Source: Candidatus Poseidoniales archaeon (GTDB lineage Archaea; Thermoplasmatota; Poseidoniia; Poseidoniales; Poseidoniaceae). Taken from it: DNA of 64,000 nt. The notes beneath the pieces were generated by a model. It saw only the letters and a program-made list of their open reading frames with translations, searched no databases and was not told where the DNA came from. Of this stretch, positions 33,898-42,772 are shown in pieces. The position numbers and the translations under genes are program-made. The stretch is taken from contig QQSK01000010.1 of NCBI GenBank assembly GCA_003602415.1, positions 4,691-68,690 of the forward strand, in the 5' to 3' direction. The first letter of the stretch is position 1; each line of letters starts with the position of its first letter.

Positions 33898-35358
33898 ATG
33901 GCGGAGTTAACCAATCCAGAACGCAGGATGCTCCGAGCATTGCAAAAGCGGTCAGATGATTGGACTTTAGAAGAAATTCTCCAAGAATGTGATTGGACTG
34001 ACCAGGCTATTGCAGTATCAGCAGGACATGGTTTAACCAATAAGGGTCTTGCAAAGACAATGGAATCCAGTAACAAAGAAGTAATTCTTGGAGAAGAAGG
34101 AATCAAAGCCTCTGAAAATGGTTTACTTGAAGCAAGGCTTTGGAATTTTATTCAATCAAACCCTAATTCTACAATGAAAGATTTGTCCTCTCATTTTGAA
34201 AGGCATGAAGCAGGACCGGGTATTGGTCTTCTGAAAGGTTTAGGAGTAACGATTCAAGGTGGCAATTTTTCTTGTGAGGACAATGATAGTGTTGCTGATT
34301 CAATTCTTGAAAGAACTAAATTCATCCAATCCCCATCTATTGATAGTCCACTTTTAGACCATTTCAAGGGCCGCAAAAACCTAATAGAAATTGTAGAAAT
34401 GGTTAGCCGTACTTGGAAGATTACTAAGAATGGAAGTGGAATTCCTGTTGAAGAACTTGAAGAAGTTGTTCAAATTGCAGAAATTACTCCTGAACTATTA
34501 CAGAGCGATGAGTGGAAAAATGCAACATTCAGACCCTATGATGTGTCATTAGAAGCTGCGATGCCTCGATCTGGTAGAAGCCATCCTATGCAAGCACTAA
34601 TCGAAAGAATTCGTTCGATATTCTTGGAGATGGGATTTTCAGAATTAGTCGATGATTATGTTCAAACTGCCGGATGGAATATGGATTCACTATTCATTCC
34701 TCAAGACCACCCAGCCAGAGAAATGCAAGATACATTCTATCTTGACGAGCCTAAGAAAATTGAAATTGAAGCAAAACTACTTGCTGATTGGAAGGCTATT
34801 CACGAGCATGGTGGAGATACTGAATCAACAGGATGGGGTGGTGAATTCAGTGAAGAAATCGCACAAAAAGGGCTGCTTCGCACTCACACTACTGTGAACA
34901 CAATCCAATATCTAGCTGAAAACCCCAAAGAACCTTGCAGAGTTTTCGCAATTGACAGAGTTTTCCGCAAGGAGAGTATCGACAGAACGCACCTTCCTGA
35001 GTTCCATCAAATTGAGGGAATCATAATGGAACCTGGAGCAAACCTGGGAATGTTGGTTACAACCCTGAAAACATTCTATCAGAAGATGGGTTACCCCGAA
35101 GTTCGAGTTCGACCTGCATATTTCCCTTACACTGAACCTTCCTTGGAAGTTGAAGTCAAGTGGCGAGGAAAGTGGCTTGAATTAGGAGGAGCAGGTATCT
35201 TTAGACCAGAGGTCACAGAACCACTTGGAATCAAAGACCCTGTATGTGCATGGGGGATGGGTTTAGAGAGATTAGCAATGTTAGTGCTAGGTCTTGATGA
35301 TATCAGACAACTCTACATCTCAGATTTAGAATGGTTAAGGAATCAACCGATTTTGTGA
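33898..35358 (+). CDS. pheS: Phenylalanyl-tRNA synthetase alpha subunit
   Basis: Catalytic subunit of PheRS. The 486-residue protein has the archaeal/eukaryotic architecture: N-terminal winged-helix region (about 1-180) then the class II catalytic core from about residue 215. Class II motifs include RSHPMQALIERIRSIFLEMGF (motif 1 region), VFAIDRVFRKESIDRTHLPEFHQIEG (motif 2) and GMGLERLAMLVLG (motif 3). The pheT gene is not in the window. The start follows a 128-base leader after tRNA-Thr; no clear ribosome-binding site is seen, so the transcript may be leaderless. Confidence 0.95.
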   Translation: MAELTNPERRMLRALQKRSDDWTLEEILQECDWTDQAIAVSAGHGLTNKGLAKTMESSNKEVILGEEGIKASENGLLEARLWNFIQSNPNSTMKDLSSHFERHEAGPGIGLLKGLGVTIQGGNFSCEDNDSVADSILERTKFIQSPSIDSPLLDHFKGRKNLIEIVEMVSRTWKITKNGSGIPVEELEEVVQIAEITPELLQSDEWKNATFRPYDVSLEAAMPRSGRSHPMQALIERIRSIFLEMGFSELVDDYVQTAGWNMDSLFIPQDHPAREMQDTFYLDEPKKIEIEAKLLADWKAIHEHGGDTESTGWGGEFSEEIAQKGLLRTHTTVNTIQYLAENPKEPCRVFAIDRVFRKESIDRTHLPEFHQIEGIIMEPGANLGMLVTTLKTFYQKMGYPEVRVRPAYFPYTEPSLEVEVKWRGKWLELGGAGIFRPEVTEPLGIKDPVCAWGMGLERLAMLVLGLDDIRQLYISDLEWLRNQPIL

Positions 35359-35364
35359 TCACAA
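35353..35364. repeat. 12-bp perfect palindrome across a stop/start junction
   Basis: TTGTGATCACAA covers the pheS stop codon and the first base of the next start. GTGATC also matches the ribosome-binding consensus, so the symmetry may be accidental. A related GTGAT...ATCAC palindrome lies at 41333-41346. Confidence 0.3.
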
Positions 35365-36038
35365 TGGACATCAATTCGATAAATGACCACAGCCCCTGGT
35401 GGGCAAGAGCGTTTGCGATATTTCTAGGATTCATGCTATTAGCAACTGTAGCCAATTTCTTCTATCTCGAAATTTTTGGAATCAATGGAATCAACCATTA
35501 CACGTTCGAAGATAACCCGAAAGACCCAGGAGATTATCCTGCAAATGGAACTGAAGAAGAACAAAGAAATTACAACAGTTCATTGAGAGAGTGGGAAGAT
35601 TACCAAAGTTACATGGAAATGATGGATGATTTAGAGGAATCTTATGTTACCGAGATTTCACAGATTTTCGCCGTACTAACAATCCTAATCGGCATACCAA
35701 CAATTGCCATGTTTTGGACTCAAAATGAGAAAATGCTGCACTTCGGATTAGCGTTCGGAGCGATATCTGTCATTGGAGAAGTATGGAAAGCCTACCTTTC
35801 TTCTGAAATTGTTGCCAATTTTATGGAAAGCGTTCCAGGAGGAGGAGATTATGCATGGATTGCCAAAACTTCTATTTTCACATCTAGTATGTGTGGAATA
35901 TTCTACATTGCTCTAGCTATTGTCCTGCATAATATGTATCACAACCTAAACGATGTACCCGGAAGTGGTTTTCATCTAAAGGTTGATACACCATCTGATG
36001 AAAGAGATATTCATGGAGATAATGACATCCAACACTGA
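35364..36038 (+). CDS. Membrane protein of unknown function
   Basis: A 224-residue protein with four predicted helices: ARAFAIFLGFMLLATVANFF, then after an acidic extracytoplasmic segment of about 70 residues, IFAVLTILIGIPTIAMFW, FGLAFGAISVIGEVW and FTSSMCGIFYIALAIVLH. The ATG lies five bases after the pheS stop, so it is probably co-transcribed with it. An earlier in-frame start inside pheS (35331) is less likely. Function unknown. Confidence 0.65.
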   Translation: MDINSINDHSPWWARAFAIFLGFMLLATVANFFYLEIFGINGINHYTFEDNPKDPGDYPANGTEEEQRNYNSSLREWEDYQSYMEMMDDLEESYVTEISQIFAVLTILIGIPTIAMFWTQNEKMLHFGLAFGAISVIGEVWKAYLSSEIVANFMESVPGGGDYAWIAKTSIFTSSMCGIFYIALAIVLHNMYHNLNDVPGSGFHLKVDTPSDERDIHGDNDIQH

Positions 36039-36339
36039 AACCATTCCCGGTTTCAATATTACTAAGTCGCTAGGAGTTGCAACAGGTTCCACTGTAAGGG
36101 CAAAACACATTGGAAAAGACATCTTAGCTGGCTTGAAAAATATTGTAGGTGGGGAGTTAAAGGCTTACACTGAACTTTTGATGGAAGCACGTACTGAAGC
36201 CCTAGGTCGAATGATGATGGATGCTGCACAACGAGGCGCTAATGCAGTTGTAAATGTAAGATTTGCAACTAGTAGCGTAGCCGGTGGTGCTGCAGAATTG
36301 TTCGCATATGGAACTGCAGTTGTTGTAGAACAAGAGTGA
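36022..36339 (+). CDS. UPF0145/YbjQ-type small protein
   Basis: A 105-residue soluble protein of the YbjQ/UPF0145 (heavy-metal-binding-like) family. The pattern FNITKSLGVATGSTVRAKHI, ELKAYTELLMEARTEALGRM and ANAVVNVRFATSS is typical; family members form pentamer or decamer rings. Several ATG codons are in frame; 36022 begins closest to the domain and overlaps the previous gene by 17 bases. The next gene holds a second, membrane-anchored copy of the same domain. Confidence 0.85.
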   Translation: MTSNTETIPGFNITKSLGVATGSTVRAKHIGKDILAGLKNIVGGELKAYTELLMEARTEALGRMMMDAAQRGANAVVNVRFATSSVAGGAAELFAYGTAVVVEQE

Positions 36340-36343
36340 TCTC

Positions 36344-36862
36344 ATGTACGACTTTACTTCAGAATCAGTTGCTTTATTGATTATTTATGTAATAATTGCA
36401 GTATTCGTTCTATTCTTCCCTCTTGCGTTTATGTACTCCATGCTTTTTGGATGGATTCACCAATCAAGTCGTCAGAAAAAGTTACTCGCAAGAGAGCAAA
36501 AAGTGGCCGGCATAGTTGGCGGTGATAACATTCACACCTTATCTAAGCCGATCAACCTTGAGCAGATTTCACAATGCGGTCTGGTTATGACTAACATCAC
36601 GGTTTCACCATCATGGTGGCAACTATTCGTTGGCGGAATTAAATCAATCTTCGGCGGACAAATTCAGTCATTTGACAATGTCTTGGCATATGGTAGAGCA
36701 GAAGTTATGCAACGTTTGAGAGAGCAAGCACTCGGAGAAGGCTGGAGTGAAATAATCAATGTTAGAGTTGAAACATCCATGGTGATGAACAAGGTAAAGG
36801 GCCGCCAACAAAACAAATTGGGAACCCTCGAATTCCTTGCATATGGAACCGGAATCCGGTAA
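36344..36862 (+). CDS. Membrane-anchored UPF0145/YbjQ-like protein
   Basis: A 172-residue protein with a strongly hydrophobic N-terminal helix (ALLIIYVIIAVFVLFFPLAF, residues 10-29, extended to about 37), a basic linker, and then a YbjQ-like domain (about 60-172): VMTNITVSPSWWQLFVGG, NVLAYGRAEVMQRLREQAL and EIINVRVETSMV. It follows the soluble YbjQ protein by four bases and most likely arose by duplication. The ring-forming domain could assemble on the membrane through this helix. Role unknown. Confidence 0.75.
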   Translation: MYDFTSESVALLIIYVIIAVFVLFFPLAFMYSMLFGWIHQSSRQKKLLAREQKVAGIVGGDNIHTLSKPINLEQISQCGLVMTNITVSPSWWQLFVGGIKSIFGGQIQSFDNVLAYGRAEVMQRLREQALGEGWSEIINVRVETSMVMNKVKGRQQNKLGTLEFLAYGTGIR

Positions 36863-36882
36863 AATCAGGATAATACATAGGG

Positions 36883-36896
36883 AGTCCTTTAGGACT
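36883..36896 (+). repeat. Hairpin directly before the pyruvate kinase start
   Basis: AGTCCTTTAGGACT is a perfect 6-bp stem with a two-base loop, ending two bases before the ATG at 36899. Its 5' arm overlaps GGGAGT, the only ribosome-binding-like sequence nearby, so pairing could affect initiation. Confidence 0.35.
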
Positions 36897-36898
36897 TG

Positions 36899-38356
36899 AT
36901 GCCTCAAGATTCAATCATGAGAAGAACTAGGGTGGTTGCGACCATCGGTCCATCTTCTTGGGACATAGATAATCTCAGGTCTGTTTTCAACGCTGGAGCT
37001 GATGTCTTCAGGCTCAATTATTCACATGGAGAGCCCGAAGATAAAACAGAGTTATATGAAAAAATTCGCTCACTAGAAACTGAAGAAAGAACAACTTGTA
37101 TTCTAGCAGACCTACCTGGGCCTAAACTAAGATTAGGCGAATTTACAGGAGTCAAACTCCTTACAAATGGCGAAACTGTAAGACTATTGTGTGGAAAGAA
37201 AAGACACGAAGGTGAAGAGTTACCTGTAGAATATGATGGACTATCTGCTGAATTAAAGAAAGGTGACTCAATTTTGCTAGCTGATGGATTAGTCAGACTT
37301 TCAGTGATCAATACCGGAGGAGAAAAATCCTCCTTCATTGATTGCATTGTAGAAGATGGAGGCCCACTTACAAGTCGAAAAGGAGTGAATGTGCCAGGCA
37401 CAACCATTGACTTGCCTGCTATTGGAGCCAAAGACAAACTTGCATTAGATCATGCTATCAAGTCTGGAGCCGATTGGATTGCAGTATCATATGTTCGAAG
37501 CGCTGAAGATATTCGCCCCGCAAGAGACGCAATAAAAGCGGCAGGAGTACATACTCCAATTATTGCGAAAATAGAGCACCCTGCTGCCTTGAAGAATCTA
37601 CAATCAATACTAAACGCTGCAGATGGAGTTATGGTTGCTCGTGGAGATTTGGGCGTCGAAATACCACTTGAGCAAGTTCCACTTGCCCAACAGAATATTA
37701 TCGATGCAGGACTGATGCGAGGAATGGTTGTTATCGTAGCAACGCAGATGCTAGAATCTATGACTCTGAATCCTAGACCTACTAGAGCAGAAGTTAGTGA
37801 TGTTTCAACAGCAATTCGACATGGAGGAACTGCTGTAATGCTTTCTGGGGAAACCGCTTCAGGAAATCACCCTGTTGCATCAGTAGAAACAATGGTCAAA
37901 ATTGCAAAGGCAACTGAAGATGGATTGGTTTCATCGGGTGGAACCCCAGGGGCACTTTCCAAATTCCGTGCGACTCGGGCGGTAGCACACGCAGGTGTTG
38001 AGTTAGCCAAAATGTCTGGAGCAAGACACATTCTTGTCGCCACACAACACGGAAATGCACCGAGATTAGTAGCAGGTTACAGGCCTGATTTTGTTGTGAC
38101 CGCTGTAACAGATAGAATTAGGGCTGCTCGAAGGATGAATTTGCTCCCAGGAGTAAGATCAGTAATTGTTGATGAACATGAAAGAGGTTCTCAAACAATG
38201 CAAGCGGCAATCAAGTTGTTAGCTAAAGATGGCATGATCAAATCCGGTGAAAGAATAGTAGCGATATCTGGTTCACCTCTAGCCATGCGTGGAGCAACTA
38301 GCACAGTTCGACTTTATCGCTTGGAGCCCGATGGGACTATTTCAGGCACAGAGTGA
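36899..38356 (+). CDS. pyk: Pyruvate kinase
   Basis: Transfers phosphate from phosphoenolpyruvate to ADP in the last step of glycolysis. The 485-residue protein has RTRVVATIGPSS, VFRLNYSHGEPED, ADLPGPKLR, IIAKIEHPAALKN (catalytic Lys and metal-binding Glu), GVMVARGDLGVEIP, ATQMLESMTLNPRPTRAEVSD and VMLSGETASGNHPV. The B domain between residues about 70 and 170 is present. The ATG at 36899 is used; a TTG lies just upstream and an alternative ATG at 36917. It follows the YbjQ pair by 36 bases and probably has its own promoter. Confidence 0.95.
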   Translation: MPQDSIMRRTRVVATIGPSSWDIDNLRSVFNAGADVFRLNYSHGEPEDKTELYEKIRSLETEERTTCILADLPGPKLRLGEFTGVKLLTNGETVRLLCGKKRHEGEELPVEYDGLSAELKKGDSILLADGLVRLSVINTGGEKSSFIDCIVEDGGPLTSRKGVNVPGTTIDLPAIGAKDKLALDHAIKSGADWIAVSYVRSAEDIRPARDAIKAAGVHTPIIAKIEHPAALKNLQSILNAADGVMVARGDLGVEIPLEQVPLAQQNIIDAGLMRGMVVIVATQMLESMTLNPRPTRAEVSDVSTAIRHGGTAVMLSGETASGNHPVASVETMVKIAKATEDGLVSSGGTPGALSKFRATRAVAHAGVELAKMSGARHILVATQHGNAPRLVAGYRPDFVVTAVTDRIRAARRMNLLPGVRSVIVDEHERGSQTMQAAIKLLAKDGMIKSGERIVAISGSPLAMRGATSTVRLYRLEPDGTISGTE

Positions 38357-38412
38357 GCATTTAACCCCATTTCATACGCAAGGTTCAATTCTTAATCATA
38401 GTTCGAAAGGCT

Positions 38413-41322
38413 ATGGATATCAAACCTATCAACGCAATTCTTGTGGCGACTAGCCTACTTTTAGTCGCACTAAATATGGGGTTAGGAGCCTATGCTACAG
38501 GTGCAGTTCCTGATGCGGTTGAAGAAGCAGTTGCTATGAAAGTCAAAGATGACATTTGTGAAAATACAATGTGTACTGAAGTAAACCCTGACTGGGAAGA
38601 ATCCACTAGCCAAAGAGATTTTTATGCATGGCATATCACCAATGTTGATGATGTAATTGAAAATAAATCAGACCCGATTTACGAAAAAATCGGCCCTGTA
38701 ACATATGATGTTACGCTCAAGAAAGAAGTGGATAGTTATGACATCAAAAATGGATTGTTGACATACAAACAAATTACTTCATACGCTTGTTCTGATGAAA
38801 CTTTAGTGCCATGTTCAACCGAAGTTAGTCAATTGAATATTGCATTTAATCCTCAGGTGGTAGGAGCAACTGGAACTGGAATCAATGCTATCATGGATAT
38901 TACGAAAACCGGTTTTGCTTCAGGAGTTATTGACATCCACCTAAAACAAGTATCTGCTGCTTATGCTGTTGCTGATGAAATCGAAAACGAGCATATGGCT
39001 TTGCTAAGTGAAGTTGAAGGTGAAGGACAAGCGTACATTGTCAACACGAATCTACACAATTCTGCGGAATCATACTTCCTCGATGGAATGTTTGAGGCAT
39101 TCGATGATGCTTATGGAGATGCTTTTTTGGATGATGAAACAAAAACATTCCTTGGTGAAGGATTTAGTGAACCAAAGTGGGTCGATGGAACTTGGAACGA
39201 TGACGGAGATGGAGTTCTTGAAGAAGATGAGTTCTGGTATTATGACAATAATGGAGAATTGATTGGTGATTTAAACAATAATGGAATCATCGACAATGAA
39301 TCTAGCAGCTTCGTTTCTTCTATCGATTTGGATTATGCATTCTATGAGGCAGTAGGCCCAAGCCAAGAAGATCTATCTCTCATCAATTACATGGGACCTC
39401 TTGTATATTCTGCCATGGGCGAGCCTGATTCCCTACAAGACATACTAGATAATCCTGAAGAATCTGTAACTTTAGAGCGAGCAGAGTTGTGGGATTTTGC
39501 CCACCCAACAGACCTCAATATCACACTTTCAAGAGATTGGACTCTTTACGGTGGAATGGGTAAACTAATGCTAGATTATGGAGCAGGTAATGACGATTTT
39601 AAGACAGATTATTCTGAAGATGGTGTCAATCTATCAACACGTATGATGAACCTATTAGGACTTGAAATCGATGATGAAGTGGCACAAACTGTACTCACTA
39701 TGGGTGATGGAACAGAAGAGCCAATGGGTATCCTAGCGGTTAGTGATTCTGGAACCTCCTTTGGATTATCTGAATTCTTGGAAATGGATCAACAGACTGC
39801 GATTGAAACTTATGGAATAACCGCATACCAACACCAAATTTTGAAACAGTACTGTTCAGATTGGATAAACAATGTTGTAGCATTACCACTAATCCTACTT
39901 GGTGGTGAAGGAAACATTACTGCTTCTCAATTTGTCAACCAGACATTTGGTTCAATAAATCCAATAGATGACAAATACATGGAATACTCATTGAATGCAG
40001 GAGGCCTATGGGGGACAGGAATTTATGGATTCCCGGATGGCGACCCTGTTAATTTGACACAAGAGCAGAGTTCTGAAATGTTATACGGAGAGTGGGGGTT
40101 AGCTACTGCAAAAGGTGCAACAATGTTCCTATATGGTGAGTTAAGCGGTAAATCTCTACCTATAAATTACTCAACTGAAGAAAATGCTGAAGCCAAAAAT
40201 TGGACAAACGAAACTGTTGCAGAAATTTATGGAATAGATGAAAATGCTGCTGGAGCTGCTAGATTGTTAATGATGGAGATAATTTACAAGAACTTTATTC
40301 CAAATTTTTTGATAGATTCATTCGGAACATCTCTCTACCTAACGCAATCTGTAAACAACTGGTTATTGGGATGGCATGACCCAGTTAATGCTTACTTGGC
40401 CACTGGCGACTCCGAAAATATGACCGCAGGATGGACTAGTCTAGAATCAAATGAAACCTATTTTGGTTCTAGCGAATATGTTGAAGGAGGAATTTCAACA
40501 GGAGAACCAGGAACCATTACAATTTGTACTGGAGAAGCAGATTCATGTGACAAAGGAGAAACAGTACGTGTTGGCGATAGCGATTACGTACTGTGGAGAA
40601 GTATCGAAAAAGAGGAAGATACCTACGGCTTGATTACTGCTGAAAAACAAGGAGAGACTACTGGTGGTTTCATCACAGGTGAGGGTGATTTAGTCGACCT
40701 TTCAGGATATGGTTATGCCGAAATCAATTGTGATTCAGAAGGTACTCTCAAAGAAATACCTGTTGACATATGTACTGCTTCAATGGACCCACTAACCCGT
40801 CCAATTCAGGCCAAACTCATCAACAATGGCGATTTATTAGATGCAATTCCAGGAGTGCTTCCTGTTTACTTTGGAAGTGATGTAGAGATGAAGGCTGAAA
40901 AGATCAGTGGGGCGATTATTGCTGGAGAATCAGAATCAACTTTCTGGCTTGATATTCGAGATAGTACCGAACAAAGCACTCCTCCTCAGATGAGTGATTT
41001 GCAAGAAGTATTCGTAATCAAAACGTCAGGAGAATTAGATGATGAAACGGCCGAAACAATGGAATCACAAATCGTCACAAATCAAGATATGTTTGCCTGG
41101 TTCACCAATTTTGACCATTGGGCAGACTATATTGGTCTATCACTCTGGATTTTAGTAGCAATCACATTGATTGCAGGAGTTGCATCGATTTTCGAACCTA
41201 AGAAAAATATGGCTAATGGAGAAAACAAATGGATGGATAAACCGGCTAATATCGAGGCCGATTTGGATTTGGAATCATTAGACACTAGTGAGGAATCCAT
41301 CGATTCAAGCGAAACTGAATGA
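38413..41322 (+). CDS. Large CD36-family-like membrane protein with EF-hand-like insertion
   Basis: A 969-residue protein with one N-terminal helix (about 8-30) and one C-terminal helix (about 907-927, WILVAITLIAGVASIF) around a large extracytoplasmic region, the topology of CD36/LIMP-2/SR-B scavenger receptors. CD36-like stretches: DFYAWHITNVDDVIEN then YEKIGPVTYDVTLKKEV (about 69-107; CD36 has a TNPxEV...GPYxYR pattern), NNWLLGWHDPVNAYL (about 648-662; CD36 LLWGYRDPFL), and VFVIKTSGELDDETAE just before the last helix (CD36 LNETGxIxDE). It is twice the usual CD36 length. Around residues 260-290 are two Ca-loop-like motifs, NDDGDGVLEEDEF and DLNNNGIIDNE. The acidic C-terminal tail is cytoplasmic. 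The family call is by eye and needs a profile search. Confidence 0.7.
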   Translation: MDIKPINAILVATSLLLVALNMGLGAYATGAVPDAVEEAVAMKVKDDICENTMCTEVNPDWEESTSQRDFYAWHITNVDDVIENKSDPIYEKIGPVTYDVTLKKEVDSYDIKNGLLTYKQITSYACSDETLVPCSTEVSQLNIAFNPQVVGATGTGINAIMDITKTGFASGVIDIHLKQVSAAYAVADEIENEHMALLSEVEGEGQAYIVNTNLHNSAESYFLDGMFEAFDDAYGDAFLDDETKTFLGEGFSEPKWVDGTWNDDGDGVLEEDEFWYYDNNGELIGDLNNNGIIDNESSSFVSSIDLDYAFYEAVGPSQEDLSLINYMGPLVYSAMGEPDSLQDILDNPEESVTLERAELWDFAHPTDLNITLSRDWTLYGGMGKLMLDYGAGNDDFKTDYSEDGVNLSTRMMNLLGLEIDDEVAQTVLTMGDGTEEPMGILAVSDSGTSFGLSEFLEMDQQTAIETYGITAYQHQILKQYCSDWINNVVALPLILLGGEGNITASQFVNQTFGSINPIDDKYMEYSLNAGGLWGTGIYGFPDGDPVNLTQEQSSEMLYGEWGLATAKGATMFLYGELSGKSLPINYSTEENAEAKNWTNETVAEIYGIDENAAGAARLLMMEIIYKNFIPNFLIDSFGTSLYLTQSVNNWLLGWHDPVNAYLATGDSENMTAGWTSLESNETYFGSSEYVEGGISTGEPGTITICTGEADSCDKGETVRVGDSDYVLWRSIEKEEDTYGLITAEKQGETTGGFITGEGDLVDLSGYGYAEINCDSEGTLKEIPVDICTASMDPLTRPIQAKLINNGDLLDAIPGVLPVYFGSDVEMKAEKISGAIIAGESESTFWLDIRDSTEQSTPPQMSDLQEVFVIKTSGELDDETAETMESQIVTNQDMFAWFTNFDHWADYIGLSLWILVAITLIAGVASIFEPKKNMANGENKWMDKPANIEADLDLESLDTSEESIDSSETE

Positions 41323-41332
41323 TGCGATATTA

Positions 41333-41346
41333 AAGTGATATCACTT
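41333..41346. promoter_or_regulatory. 14-bp palindrome and AT-rich promoter of the SPFH gene
   Basis: AAGTGATATCACTT is a perfect palindrome 23 bases before the ATG at 41370, at the place where TFB/TBP would bind for a leaderless transcript. It is followed by AT-rich TAGATATCATAATATAG. It could be an operator that blocks the promoter, possibly for the ribbon-helix-helix protein encoded two genes downstream; that link is speculative. Confidence 0.4.
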
Positions 41347-41369
41347 AGATATCATAATATAGACCATAT

Positions 41370-42305
41370 ATGTACCCCTTAGCCATGCAGCCCGCTGCCG
41401 TAAACATACCCACACAAGCAATAATGCCTCCTAATGAACCACAATTCAAGGATAAACAAGCCACATCAATTAATGGATTTATTGGGCTACTTTTACACTT
41501 GGGATTGAGTGTTTTCAACTTGATTTTAACCGCTACTGGTCCAGGAGCACTACTACTAATCATCACTGGCCCAATCTGGCTAGTAATGTGGAACTCATAT
41601 GTAATCGTAAACCCTAACGAAGCGGTTGTTTTGCAATTCTTTGGAAAATACAAAGCTACATTGAAGACTGAAGGATTTAGATTCTTCTTGAATCCGCTAT
41701 ATCAGAAATCTAAGATCTCATTCAAGATAAACAACTTCGAATCAAGCAAATTGAAGGTTAACGATGTTAACGCAAACCCTATCGATATTGCAGCAGTTGT
41801 TGTTTGGCGTGTCTACGATGCAGCAGAAGCTATGTTTGAAGTCGAAAATTATGGACACTATGTTCAGATTCAAAGTGAGGCAGCACTTCGTGAAATGGCT
41901 ACCAAATATCCCTACGATGCCATCGAAGAGAAGGACATTGGAGGCATTACCCTATCCAGTCACCAAGATGAAATCGCTAAGCAATTACAAAAATCTGTGG
42001 AAGCACGCCTAGCACGTGCTGGAATTCAGGTTCTTGAGGCCAGAATCAGTTACTTAGCCTACTCTACGGAAATCGCTCAGGCAATGCTACGACGCCAGCA
42101 AGCAAGCGCAGTTGTAGCAGCACGCCGTGAGATTGTTGATGGTGCTGTTGGAATGGTTGAATTAGCCCTTGAACAACTTAGCACCAAGGGAATTATCGAT
42201 CTAGACGAAGACAAGAAAGCAACTATGGTAAGCAACTTACTGGTTGTTCTATGCTCTGAAACAGATACCACTCCCGTAGTTAACACAGGAACGCTATACC
42301 AGTGA
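41370..42305 (+). CDS. SPFH/band 7 domain protein
   Basis: A 311-residue membrane-anchored protein of the stomatin/prohibitin/flotillin group. Residues 30-75 hold two hydrophobic segments (GFIGLLLHLGLSVFNLIL and ALLLIITGPIWLVMW), followed by the SPFH domain: SYVIVNPNEAVVLQFFGKY, GFRFFLNPLY, IDIAAVVVWRVYDAAEAMF and ALREMATKYPYD. The rest is a helical region (QKSVEARLARAGIQVLEARI and MLRRQQASAVVAARREIVDG) that usually drives oligomerisation. These proteins organise membrane microdomains and protease complexes. It is followed closely by three very small or short genes. Confidence 0.88.
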   Translation: MYPLAMQPAAVNIPTQAIMPPNEPQFKDKQATSINGFIGLLLHLGLSVFNLILTATGPGALLLIITGPIWLVMWNSYVIVNPNEAVVLQFFGKYKATLKTEGFRFFLNPLYQKSKISFKINNFESSKLKVNDVNANPIDIAAVVVWRVYDAAEAMFEVENYGHYVQIQSEAALREMATKYPYDAIEEKDIGGITLSSHQDEIAKQLQKSVEARLARAGIQVLEARISYLAYSTEIAQAMLRRQQASAVVAARREIVDGAVGMVELALEQLSTKGIIDLDEDKKATMVSNLLVVLCSETDTTPVVNTGTLYQ

Positions 42306-42314
42306 AGTGGAAAA

Positions 42315-42524
42315 ATGGTAGATACGAGGTTTCTAATCAATTCCATTGGACCAATTCTAATGCTACTTTATGCAGGTTATTGCTGGGTACATCAGGGTTG
42401 CTTTCACAAAGGCAAGGGGTGGAGAACTAGAGAAGAATCGCCAAAGATGTTTTGGTTTAACATAGTGTTAGTGATATTATTCAGTATTCTAGCATTTCTT
42501 GGTAATATCTTCGCCAAGTGGTGA
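42315..42524 (+). CDS. Small two-helix membrane protein
   Basis: A 69-residue protein with two hydrophobic helices (INSIGPILMLLYAGYCWV and FNIVLVILFSILAFLGNIF) around a basic, charged loop (KGKGWRTREESPK). It begins nine bases after the SPFH stop and lies ahead of the RHH gene. Close spacing suggests one transcript. No family recognised. Confidence 0.6.
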   Translation: MVDTRFLINSIGPILMLLYAGYCWVHQGCFHKGKGWRTREESPKMFWFNIVLVILFSILAFLGNIFAKW

Positions 42525-42545
42525 CCGTATTAAGGATGGGAAAAT

Positions 42546-42704
42546 ATGTCAAAAAAGAAGATTCTTCTGCGCCTTGATCCCAATCTTCACGAGGCATTAA
42601 GGAAATGGGCTGAAGAAGATTTTAGGTCTGTAAATTCACATATTGAATTCTTGTTAAAAAAAGCCGTAAGCCAGGGAAGGCGTAGCGATTCCAGCGAAGA
42701 ATAA
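42546..42704 (+). CDS. Ribbon-helix-helix small DNA-binding protein
   Basis: A 52-residue protein. Its pattern, KKKILLRLDPNLHEALRKWA, then SVNSHIEFLLKKAV, is the Arc/CopG-like ribbon-helix-helix fold: a beta strand (residues 4-10) that would contact DNA bases in a dimer, helix A (13-24) and helix B (30-42) with Asn at its start. The C-terminal 10 residues are Ser/Glu-rich. RHH dimers bind short palindromes; the palindrome at 41333-41346 ahead of the SPFH gene is a candidate target. It starts 21 bases after the small membrane protein gene. Confidence 0.72.
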   Translation: MSKKKILLRLDPNLHEALRKWAEEDFRSVNSHIEFLLKKAVSQGRRSDSSEE

Positions 42705-42772
42705 TCGCTTTATCATCACTGGTTGAAAGTGATTGTAACCATACACAGTTTGAAGTATTGATTTCCCTAGCG

